Positions 55,621-64,000 of a DNA stretch of 64,000 nt are shown one piece after another. A program made the translations under genes and the position numbers. The notes under the pieces are model-generated. The model was not told the DNA's origin, did no database searches, and was given only the letters and a program-made list of their open reading frames with translations. The DNA is from Ampelomyces quisqualis (taxonomy: Eukaryota > Ascomycota > Dothideomycetes > Pleosporales > Phaeosphaeriaceae), in contig JAGTXZ010000018.1 of assembly GCA_018398575.1 (NCBI GenBank), positions 1 to 64,000 of the forward strand. The letters are read 5' to 3'. How positions within the stretch are numbered: the stretch's first letter is position 1; each line of letters starts with the position of its first letter.

Positions 55621-56835
55621 ATGGCATCTTTGCGCGAAAACGAAGCTGTAACAGCGCCTGATGAGCGCGCGCCCTTGCTCGAAAACGGAAATGCGCGCCA
55701 CGATACAGCGACAATTCAGGAGGAAGATCTGCCTTTGGTAGAACCGAAGACGGCAAGGTCCAAAATATGGTATAACGTTTGGAGAGGATTTTGGCTCATA
55801 CTTGCGATACTGGGCATTGCTGTTTTTGTAAAAGGATGGATAGATTCCGACGACGTAGATGTGAGTTTGCGCGTACCATGGATGAATTCTGAACCTTCGA
55901 AACCAACACACTCCTAGTTTGATCTTAGAGGCGCATTGAAGCGGGCGTTAGGCGGTGGGCTGAGCGGAGCTGCTGCAATGGTTCTCCAGGTCCTGCTGCT
56001 CATGCCGATTCGAACCATCATGAACTACCAGTACCGCCACGGAACATCATTGACGATTGCAACCAAAACGCTTCATCAAGATGGCGGATTCGGACGATAC
56101 TACCAGGGCCTGACGGCCGCATTGTTCCAAGGCACGGCGCGATATCCCAATGGCTTCGTCCAGTACCATGCTAATTATCACCCAGGTCCTATTGCACGTT
56201 TCGGCGATACTGCAGCAAATGCTGGCATTCTAGCCCTGATGAAGTCGAACGGCTATCTTGACCAGTTGCCATCGCCCATCAAAACGATCTTTGCATCGTG
56301 CTGTGCTGCAGCATTCAGGATGCTCCTGATGCCCATTGACACGCTGAAAACGACACTGCAAGCTCAAGGTTCCCGGGGCACAGCTTTGTTGCGCCAGCGC
56401 ATACGTACCGACGGCATCGGAAGTCTATGGTGGGGCGCTTTCGCAACGGCCGCAGCGACATTTGTCGGCCATTATCCGTGGTTCGCGGTCTACAACTTTC
56501 TTTCTGAAACCATTACCGAACCATCGAGACAGCAGATTGGGTGGTGGTTGCTTCGAGCGGCCTTCATTGGCTTCTGCGCTTCGGTTGCTTCGGACACGAT
56601 TTCAAACTCGTTGAGAGTAGTCAAAACGTATCGTCAAGTCAATGACACTAGGATCTCGTACACTGAAGCTGCGAGACAAGTCATTCGCCAGGATGGGAGG
56701 TTGGGGTTGTTTGGCCGGGGCTTGAAGACGAGAATTATTGCGAATGGATTACAGGGCATTTTGTTCTCGATCTTGTGGAAACTTTTTCTCAAAATTTGGG
56801 AAGACAAGACCGGGAATAGCGATGCAGGGCAGTGA
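55621..56835 (+). CDS. Mitochondrial carrier family protein with N-terminal extension
   Basis: Exons 55,621-55,860 and 55,918-56,835 are joined across a 57-nt intron (GTGAGT...CCTAG) that gives VDFDLRGALKRALGGG in frame; 385 residues. The ATG at 55,621 (MASLRENEAV) is chosen over upstream in-frame Met codons because the upstream sequence looks non-coding. The N-terminal 80 residues carry ERAPLLENG and one hydrophobic segment (FWLILAILGIAVFVKGW). The body has carrier repeats: the matrix-type signature PIDTLKT is intact in the middle repeat, with degenerate MPIRTIMN and SDTISNSLRVVKT in the first and third. Substrate unknown. An in-frame 54-nt stretch (56,132-56,185) could be a GC-AG intron; its removal would give FQGPIARFGDT. 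It ends 219 bp from the convergent DsbA-like gene; that gap holds no gene. Confidence 0.8.
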
Positions 56836-57054
56836 GAATCTTGACTATATAGCAGCTCGAAACTCAGTAAAGGCGTGTGATATTGACGGCTTCCCCGTCT
56901 TTGATGAAGGATTGGAAGAAGTGTAGATCCATGAGACAATTTACTGTATTACTTGTCTCGAAGCGCAGCACAAAATCGCAGCGTCATTTTCGGCCAAACA
57001 AACACGCCTTTACGCAAGCACTTCCACTCCCGTTGATGACAAACCCTCCTCAGC

Positions 57055-57795
57055 TCAACTCGCCTCCTTCTCAACCTGCCCAAGCACCTTCCTATACTCG
57101 TCCACGCTCTTTGCCCCAATCTCCGTGAAATCTCTCCTCCGCCCCTCAAAAACCACATAGGGCACACTATCCACCGCATTCCCCGTCTGTTCCTGAATCG
57201 CCATTTGCACGCCTTTCCTACCTCTATCTTCATCTTCCACAATGGCCCTCGCGTCCTCGGCACCAAGACCCGCAGCGTCGCATGCAGTCAGGAGAGTGGA
57301 CGGGGATGAAGGGTGTGCGCCGAGTGCAAAGTACTGCTGATATAGTGATTCGAGCGCGAGGAGTGCGTGGGAAGGTGAGTATTCTTCTTGTAGGATGTGT
57401 AGGATACGATGGGCGTGGAGGGTGTTAGCTATTACGCCTTTTTGGAAATTGAAGGCGATTCCTTCGTCGAGACCGAGGGCCGACATGTACGCCATGTACT
57501 TTTCCATGCGGTCCGTGTCGCCGTGGTACTTTTCGGCGAGGTACCATTCGTATTTTGATTTGCCGGCGGGGGAGAACTCTGGGTAGAGTTGGTAGGGGGC
57601 GATGCGAAGGGTGAAAGTCGTAGGGGAGGAGGGGTTGGTTTCTCGGTATGTGGCGAGGGCGCGTGAGAGGCGGAGGTAGGCTATGTACGTCCTGTGAAGA
57701 AGGAATGTTGGTGATTAGAAGTAGAGAGTTGGAAGGGGAAAATACCAAGGACATATTGTGTCGAGCGTGAATGTTATCATTGATTCGTATGCCAT
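57055..57795 (-). CDS. DsbA/FrnE-like thioredoxin-fold protein
   Basis: Exon 1 is 57,746-57,795 and exon 2 57,055-57,691, separated by a 54-nt intron (GTATTT...CACAG) that splits a Trp codon; 687 nt, 228 residues. The N-terminus reads MITFTLDTICPWTYIAYLRL: a first beta strand followed by a CPW motif in the DsbA/FrnE (HCCA isomerase-like) position. The second motif position is Thr instead of Cys, so a classic CXXC disulfide oxidase activity is unlikely. The helical insert (YMSALGLDEGIAF...LHAHRILHILQEE) and the C-terminal SVPYVVFEGRR, with the cis-Pro before the final strand, match this family. The likely role is a cytosolic oxidoreductase or GST-kappa-like enzyme; the substrate cannot be told. 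Confidence 0.85.
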
Positions 57796-58213
57796 AGTGC
57801 CGTGTAGTTGTCAAGCCGGTCAGGAATAAATCCGTTCGGGTCGCATGCAGGTAGTAGCGAATACTACGCTCTCAAAAACATCAGCAACATATATCGCCCC
57901 ATGGTGCTCCATGTCTCCGACCACCGTCATGCGGGGCACTCGGAACGATCCCCGCTCGATGCACACTAGCTCCCGCTCTGTGGCTGTGCCGTGATCTGAA
58001 CTTCATCGGCTTAGCGATTCGTTACTGCGTTGAATGGGATTAACATTGGCGATTCAAGACGAACTTGGAAGTATAGCACAAGGTAAAACAAACACCAAGA
58101 GTATCTCGAGCACCCCACATAGGATTGTCTCATGTTCTTCCATAAGGATGAGGTGATGCCGCTAACATTACAATGTCCCGATCATACACGTAAGACTTTG
58201 AAACAGGCCGACT
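57796..58213. other. Intergenic spacer
   Basis: 418 bp between the DsbA-like start codon and the stop of the BAR-SH3 gene, both on the minus strand. It should contain the DsbA-like promoter and the BAR-SH3 3' UTR. No other feature is seen. Confidence 0.6.
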
Positions 58214-59777
58214 CTATTGGTGTAGCTTGACGTAGTTCCCTGATCATGTTAGTCCTGAGCATCGCAGACATTAAGTGTAAATCACCTGGAAATTGCCCCT
58301 GCTTCCCTCTTACTCTGCCAATCCACCATTCGTTATCATTCTGCGTCCGGGATACAATGTCGATCACGTCACCAGTCAAGAAACTTAGATCGCCCTCAGC
58401 TTGCGCTTCGTAGTCGTACAACGCAGTGACTTGTTCAACGGCGGGTACACCACTGAGTCGAGAGGGTTTTGGCTTTGGTGGAGGAGGCGCTGCACCCTTT
58501 GACTTTGCGACTGAGCCCCAGGAGCCAGTCGACATGGCGGGTGACTTGGCGTCGCCCACTGCAGCGGTGCCTGGTGCAGGACTGTAGGGAGGTGGAGCTT
58601 CTGTCTCCGAGGATATCGAAGCACGTCCAGCCTTTGCTTCCTGAATCTTGGTGGCATATTTGGATTGCCCGGGCTTCATGCCCGGGGTACGCCCGCCTGT
58701 CGACTTGAACTTGGTGATGGAGATTTTTTCCACCTCTTCTTGTATGCCCTCCCGCTTCTTCTGGTAAGCCGCCTCGATATCGAGTGTCAAGTCAAAGTAG
58801 CCAATGTCAAGCCGCTGCATTCGCTCGTGCAGGGTATAGAAAACGTTGAGTTGCATGTAGTAGAAAGACTGGAAAAGTGGCTGAATGAACTCTCGTTCCA
58901 GGGCGAAGAGCTTTGGTAGCTCGTCTTTGAGGAGATCGTTGAAGTAGTTGTAGTCTTGAGTCGCCTGCTCGACATCGCTTTCCGCCTTGTAAATAGCCTT
59001 TTCGTCCTTCAACGTCTTCTCCTTCTTGTCCTGCAGCTTCTTGAGGGCCGTGCGTTGGCGGTCGTAGTCGAGCTGCTTGTGGTCGCGCTTGGCGGCGAGC
59101 TTCCTTACTGCCTTGATAATGTCAAGTAGCTCGTTCGCTGGTCGGATGACGCGGGACTCGATCATCTCCAGCTCGGGCTTCAGCGTGTCTTGCAGCTCGC
59201 CCACGACGCTTTCGTACTCCTCGCAGGCTTCTATACCGGCAGCATTTCCTTCGTCGTGGAATGAGGTGGGGTCCGACATTCGTCCCGAGATGGGCTTGTA
59301 GACTTCGGCAATGGCTTTGGAGAACTCGATTTGGTGGGTGAGCATGCCTAGGAGCGCCTTCGTTAGGCCGCGAGTCAGGAGGGTATGCGACAAGGGCTAC
59401 GCACCATTGATGGCTTCAAAGTACCTGCTGCATGTAAGTCACACGTCGCACCAGGGTTGCGCACACGGCATCATACTTCTTCGACTCGTCGTGCAGGCGC
59501 TTGGTCTCCTTCTCGAGCTCTTCGAAGCGGCGTTCGGCATCGATGTAGATGGCGTCCTTGGTGATCTCGCCCTACACATGCCAGGCATTAGCGCGTGTCG
59601 CGCGACTGCGGAAGCGGTCGCAGCTGGGAAGAGACGCACAATGTTGAACTTTTGCTTGACGGTTTGCGGGGCCTGTGGGAGGGGAAGAGTCAGCCGTCTG
59701 CCGCAGCCCAATGCGGCGCCTCGTGCGGCATGCCTACATACCCGGACGACGCTCTTGGTCAGGCCTTTCCAACTCAT
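58214..59777 (-). CDS. RVS167: Amphiphysin-type BAR-SH3 protein (Rvs167 family)
   Basis: Six exons on the minus strand: 59,742-59,777, 59,640-59,672, 59,477-59,571, 59,405-59,424, 58,286-59,347 and 58,214-58,239. They total 1,272 nt, 423 residues, with introns of 69, 68, 52, 57 and 46 nt, all GT-AG. It starts MSWKGLTKSVVR, an N-terminal amphipathic helix typical of N-BAR proteins. The BAR domain follows (about residues 15-240: IYIDAERRFEELEKETKRL, GMLTHQIEFSKAIAEVYKP, LDIGYFDLTLDIEAAYQ). Next comes a Pro/Ala/Ser-rich linker (APPPYSPAP, PPPPKPKPSR) and a C-terminal SH3 domain (TALYDYEAQAEGDLSF, NEWWIGRV, QFPGNYVKL). It binds curved membranes and actin regulators in endocytosis. The start is supported by exon 1 matching the family N-terminus. 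It is divergent from NFS1. Confidence 0.93.
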
Positions 59778-59817
59778 GGCGGGGTGCAAGCGGTAGGATG
59801 ATTCGAGATTGATGCGT

Positions 59818-59845
59818 GGTGATGGTGATGGTGATGGTGATGGTG
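59818..59845. repeat. (GGTGAT)n microsatellite in the BAR-SH3/NFS1 promoter region
   Basis: Four perfect GGTGAT units plus GGTG just upstream of the BAR-SH3 start. Nearby, at about 59,993-60,016, CCCCGGCA is repeated three times. Both lie in the 545-bp divergent promoter interval, which otherwise shows no gene. Confidence 0.85.
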
Positions 59846-60322
59846 CGGGTGCTGCGTTGCAAAGGGACGGTTCAGGGACGGACGGAGCGGACTGGGCGAA
59901 GGGCTTACAATATGGCCTGCGTTTGGCGGCTTTGTCTTTGGTGTCTTGGTGCGATGACGTGCAACAAGTGGCTTAGAGGGCAGCCACTACGCGCCCCGGC
60001 ACCCCGGCACCCCGGCTCCTGCAAACCGCCGAGACCCGTGGAGCCACGTGAGCACACTGCACACGGAGTACTTGAATAACGCCCTTGAGCACTACAAAGC
60101 TCCTGGAGGCCTGGAGGGGGGGATGTGGACGTCGCAAGAGCAAGCCCGAGTCCTCCGAATCAGCCGTCGTCCTTTCTGAGGCATGGGGACAACACCGACG
60201 TCGATGATGCGGATCCCGCTTAGTCAGGCGCCTTCGGCAGTCGGCAAAAGCAGCTGACCCTCCTCTCCACGGCGAATTCCTCTCGCTGGCCCACCTCCAA
60301 CACCCACCGCTCCACATTCACC

Positions 60323-62072
60323 ATGTCCAACATTTCACCCGCCGCGGCGAGGCAGGCCCTCCGCATCGCTTCTCGTCGATACCCCTCTTCCACATTTTCC
60401 CGCTTTTCTCCGGCACGGAGAAGCTATGTCTCCGAGACAAAGTCATCCAAGGCGACAGTCAACGTCGACACGACCATCAAAGCAGAGCGAAAGGCCTTTC
60501 TAGAACAGACCGGAGAACGGTCACGTGATGCCACCATGCCCACCACCGGCATGGGGGCGGACGCGATGATGAGCCCCACAGCTGGTGAGCTCCCCGCCTC
60601 GCCCGCAGTTGCTGGTTGCTGACGAGCTACAGGCATCTTGAAGCAAGCCACAGTCATGGACCAAGGCTCACGGCCAATCTATCTGGACATGCAAGCCACA
60701 ACACCAATGGACCCGCGAGTCGTCGATTCGATGATGCCGTTCATGACCGGACTGTACGGGAACCCGCATTCACGGACACACGCCTACGGCTGGGAGACAG
60801 ACAAGGGCGTCGAGCATGCACGACAACACATCGCCGACCTCATTGGCGCCGACTCAAAGGAGATTATATTCACCAGCGGCGCCACCGAGAGCAACAACAT
60901 GAGCATAAAAGGCGTAGCGCGCTTCTTTGGCCGCGGAGGCAAGAAGAAGCATATCATCACGTGCCAGACCGAGCACAAGTGTGTGCTTGACAGCTGTAGG
61001 CATCTCCAAGACGAAGGCTTCGAAATCACCTATCTCCCCGTGCAGAATAACGGTCTTGTCGACATGGCCCAGCTCGAGGCCGCCATACGGCCGGACACCA
61101 TGCTCGTTAGCATCATGACTGTCAACAATGAAATCGGTGTCGTGCAGCCAGTGGAAGAGATCGGAAAGCTGTGTCGGTCAAAGAAGGTCTTTTTCCACAC
61201 CGATGCTGCACAGGCTGTCGGCAAGATTCCTGTTGACGTCAACAAGTGGAACGTGGACCTGATGTCAATATCCGGACACAAGATCTACGGGCCCAAAGGT
61301 GTCGGAGCTTGCTACGTGCGAAGAAGGCCCAGGGTCAGACTCGATCCCATCATAAGCGGTGGCGGCCAAGAGCGAGGCCTTCGCAGTGGTACTCTTGCGC
61401 CACCGCTCGCCATTGGTATGGGAGAGGCTGCCCGAATTTGCATGGAGGAGATGCAGGTACGTCTGCATACATTTTTTATCCTATTGCTACACTGTGATTA
61501 TTTGCTTTATACATGCATGGCTTTCAGAGCGTCAGGTGGCTTCGGCCGTCGATGCGCCGTGTTGATACATGTGCAGGGGTTATGAGTACTTTGAAATGCT
61601 TGAGAAGTGTCTTGATGCGTCTGGACGTGCAGCGCTGACGATGGAACAGTATGACACAAAGCGGATTAGCGCGTTGTCGAAACGACTTCTGGAAGGTCTT
61701 CTCTCAATGGAGCACACGACGCTAAACGGCGACCGCGAGCGACATTATCCCGGCTGTGTCAACGTATCCTTTGCTTACGTAGAGGGCGAGTCGCTGCTTA
61801 TGGCACTCAAGGATATCGCGCTTTCGTCCGGCAGTGCGTGTACATCTGCGTCGCTTGAACCGAGTTATGTCCTCCGAGCACTCGGTAGCAGCGACGAGAG
61901 CGCACACAGCAGTATCAGGTTCGGCATCGGCCGCTTCACAACGGATGAAGAGATCGACTATGTGCTCAAGGCTGTGCGAGAGCGCGTCACATTCCTGCGA
62001 GAACTGAGTCCTCTCTGGGAGCTGGTACAAGAAGGTGTTGACCTCAATACCATTGAGTGGAGTCAGCATTAA
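60323..62072 (+). CDS. NFS1: Mitochondrial cysteine desulfurase
   Basis: Exons 60,323-60,584, 60,633-61,456 and 61,650-62,072: 1,509 nt, 502 residues, TAA stop. Introns are 48 nt (GTGAGC...TACAG, branch GCTGAC) and 193 nt (GTACGT...GAACAG). The second joins CMEEMQ to YDTKRISALSK, as in Nfs1 homologues. The enzyme is a PLP-dependent class V aminotransferase-fold protein that takes sulfur from cysteine for iron-sulfur clusters on Isu in the matrix. The N-terminus is Arg/Ser/Ala-rich, an obvious presequence. Then come YLDMQATTPMDPRVVD, SGATESNNMSIKG, TEHKCVLDSC, the PLP-lysine region SISGHKIYGPKGVG, GGGQERGLRSGT, and the catalytic-Cys loop SSGSACTSASLEP. The end LRELSPLWELVQEG is characteristic. 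Essential in yeast. Confidence 0.97.
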
Positions 62073-62510
62073 GCAGCAGAGAGCAGGTTGATTTGGCGTT
62101 TGTACATTATGAGAGCGGCTGTTGACAGGCGAGTTGCGAGCAAGCCAAGCGTGGTTGCATTGATGACGGGTATGGTTCGAGTTCGCTGTACTCTATATAC
62201 TTGTTCTATTTGCGCCCACATTTACAGCAAAGGGGTAATAAGACGATTTACGACACCCGTTTCGAACCAGGTCCATGGTTGCGCCGTTGATGCCACTGCG
62301 ATGTATGATATTGACTCGATCTTGAATAATGGTCCAGATACACAGGTTTGCATGCTCAATGACGGGGCATGACAATTCAGGTTCACTGGGCGGCTACTTC
62401 ACAATCTAGGCAACTTGATAGTGGCCTGCCAAGTCGCAGGTAAGGAGGAGCCCGCGGTACGAAGTCGTGTTCGGAGCTTCCCCGCAAGACATCCCCCTCG
62501 AACGTGCAGC
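62073..62510. other. Intergenic spacer
   Basis: 438 bp between the NFS1 stop and the next start on the same strand. Short frames here lack support. No other feature is seen. Confidence 0.55.
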
Positions 62511-64000
62511 ATGGCCGGCGTGCCCGAGAAGGTACTCAACTGGCTATACAGCGTCCTGACAAGCGTACCGTCAGCCTCCTCATGCGCGCGCGCCGCATGC
62601 TGAATGAATCTTGCAGGAATACAAAGACGTCAATCGCACATACCACGACGCCGCCGAGGCTCTCTCGCACTACCCGTCCCTCACCACGCGAACAGAGGTG
62701 TACAGTACGTCACGCCCCCAGCGTCGACGTCGCGAGGACATCGATCTGCCTAGATACTCACCACCCCAGCATACGAAAATGGAACGTCGGCACTTCTCCT
62801 CCTTCTCAGCGGCACGCTGCCCGTCACCTTTCGCGGCGCAACGTACGGCTTCCCGGTCGCAATATGGGTGCCTTACGCGTATCCTCGCGAGTCGCCCATT
62901 GTGTACGTCACGCCCTCCCCAGACATGGTGGTAAGGCCGGGGCAGCACGTCAGCGGAGACGGCCGGGTGTACCATCCATATCTGGCGCAATGGGCCCAGT
63001 ACTGGGATGTAAGTGTGCAATGCGCCAAGGCGTGCGGCGGCTTACCGAAGGGCAGAAATCAACCTTGTTCGACTTCCTCGCGGTGCTCCGCGGTGTCTTT
63101 GCCAAAGAACCGCCGGTGCGGTCGAGACAGCCGCAGCAAGCTCCCCCACGGCCCCCTAAGCCGGGCGAACACAGCCCGCAAACTGCACAACCGTCGCATC
63201 ACCGGTACTCGCAGCCGCCGCCTCTGCCTCCCCACCCACCGCAGCAGCCTAGGACGCCATCGCAATATCAGCAACCACAGCAAAGTAGCCATGGCGCCCC
63301 ACCACCATGGCAGCAACCGGTGCATGTTCCCGCGCAGAATGGCCCCAGGCAGGGCAGCTACGGTATGAGTATGAGTCCAGCTACACCAGGAGCGAGGCAG
63401 CACGGCCAGCCTCCGGGCTACCAGTCGAATACGCACGGCGTTGGAAGCCCGGTCAGCCCCCTCACACGGGAAGGACAACGGCCACCACCACAATTCGCAC
63501 AGCACGCAGCTCCGCCCCAGCAGCAGTATGCGCGCCCTCCACAACACCTTCACCCACATCATCAGCAATACCCCCAGCAAGCAGCACCCCCCGCCGCCCC
63601 CAACCCACCAATCAACCTCCTCGACGACTCGCTCACCGTGACCCTCCCCTCTCAACACGCCAACCAGCCTGCCCTTCCCGTTCCTCCCGTCCCGCCCAAC
63701 CCCGAAAAAGACGCCCTCCTCCGCGCCCTCTCCCACGCCCTCGTCACCCAAGCCCGCACCACAATCGCATCCAACATATCCGCCCTGACACCGCTACGCT
63801 CTCAACACGCCGCCCTCTCTACCGCATACTCGCGCCTCGAGTCGGAGCTAGTCGACCTCCAACAAGTCGACGCCGCGCTGCTAGCCAACGAGCAAATCCT
63901 CAAAGGCGCAATGGAGCAGGCTGATGGCGTCATGAGCGATGCGAGACGCAGACAAGTGCCGGATGTAGATGACATACTCGTCGCGCCGACGCTTGTGGGC
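62511..64000 (+). CDS. VPS23: ESCRT-I subunit, Vps23/TSG101-like (5' part)
   Basis: Exons 62,511-62,564, 62,617-62,704, 62,770-63,008 and 63,056 to beyond the window; the frame is still open at 64,000 (442 codons so far). Introns are 52, 65 and 47 nt, GT-AG. The N-terminal UEV domain (about residues 1-145) has NWLYSVLTSEYKDVNRTY, YENGTSALLLLLSGTLPV, YGFPVAIWVPYAYP, SPIVYVTPSPDMVVRPG and VYHPYL. This fold resembles E2 enzymes without a catalytic Cys and binds ubiquitin and PTAP-type motifs. A long Pro/Gln/His-rich linker follows. A helical coiled-coil start (ALSTAYSRLESELVDLQQVD, NEQILKGAMEQAD) leads to the steadiness box, which is outside the window. It sorts ubiquitinated cargo at endosomes. 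The start is supported by the family N-terminus. Confidence 0.93.

Noticed and set aside
57425..57814. Alternative minus-strand ORF of 129 codons
   Set aside because: Runs through the predicted intron in another frame; the spliced DsbA-like reading has family motifs.
63059..63751. Minus-strand ORF of 230 codons
   Set aside because: Antisense shadow of the Pro/Gln-rich linker of the Vps23-like protein.

Overview
The window is the left end of a filamentous ascomycete chromosome. It starts with eleven perfect CCCTAA units (14-79), so the + strand reads away from the telomere. A repeat-induced-point-mutation (RIP)-like, TpA-rich subtelomere of about 52 kb follows, then about 11.5 kb of ordinary gene-dense euchromatin with short spliceosomal introns (about 46-69 nt). 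TTAGGG telomeres, RIP-type decay, a chromodomain gypsy element and the protein types suggest Pezizomycotina, probably Dothideomycetes/Pleosporales (inference). No count or search could be run, so subtelomeric calls rest on hand translation of both strands, reading TAG/TAA as decayed CAG/CAA where noted.

Subtelomere, left to right. (1) 93-12,275: five co-oriented genes, all transcribed toward the telomere, each preceded by the same CT-rich/TATA module and each with a copy of an AACCTAGAATT block that falls in the predicted first intron of at least four. Genes A-D are small paralogues with a shared N-terminal domain (core FNKxxxxKL) and Lys/Asn-rich tails. Gene E is a large SNF2-type helicase remnant. 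(2) 13,500-19,890: a RecQ/telomere-linked-helicase (TLH)-like pseudogene on the minus strand, a divergent partner ORF on the plus strand, then a 35-bp GC-rich minisatellite. (3) 20,000-24,640: small elements with GTGTTTAG-type terminal inverted repeats, and a coherent minus-strand protein remnant of about 650 residues. (4) 24,640-40,142: a 7.7-kb unit present twice in direct tandem. Each unit repeats the RecQ-like / partner-ORF / minisatellite (26 bp) architecture. (5) 40,142-41,300: 145-bp tandem repeats. (6) 41,300-48,300: an unrecognised ORF, then gag-pol of a Ty3/gypsy chromovirus (zinc knuckle, RT, RNase H, integrase, chromodomain), all decayed. (7) 48,300-52,140: AT-rich sequence with one more degraded ORF. 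At the border a short duplication has one mutated and one near-unmutated copy.

Euchromatin, with exons resolved by hand: a multipass TLC-like membrane protein (-), a mitochondrial carrier family protein (+), a DsbA/FrnE-like thioredoxin-fold protein (-), an amphiphysin-type BAR-SH3 protein of the Rvs167 family (-), mitochondrial cysteine desulfurase Nfs1 (+), and the 5' part of an ESCRT-I Vps23/TSG101 protein (+, running off the window).

The most interesting material is the pair of subtelomeric multi-gene systems: the five-gene family sharing one promoter and intron signature, and the thrice-repeated RecQ helicase plus divergent partner ORF plus minisatellite module. The decay is strikingly context-specific. 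TCA/TGA is nearly absent over 50 kb, and this explains why the catalytic acidic motifs (DE-box, YLDD) are the residues that were lost.
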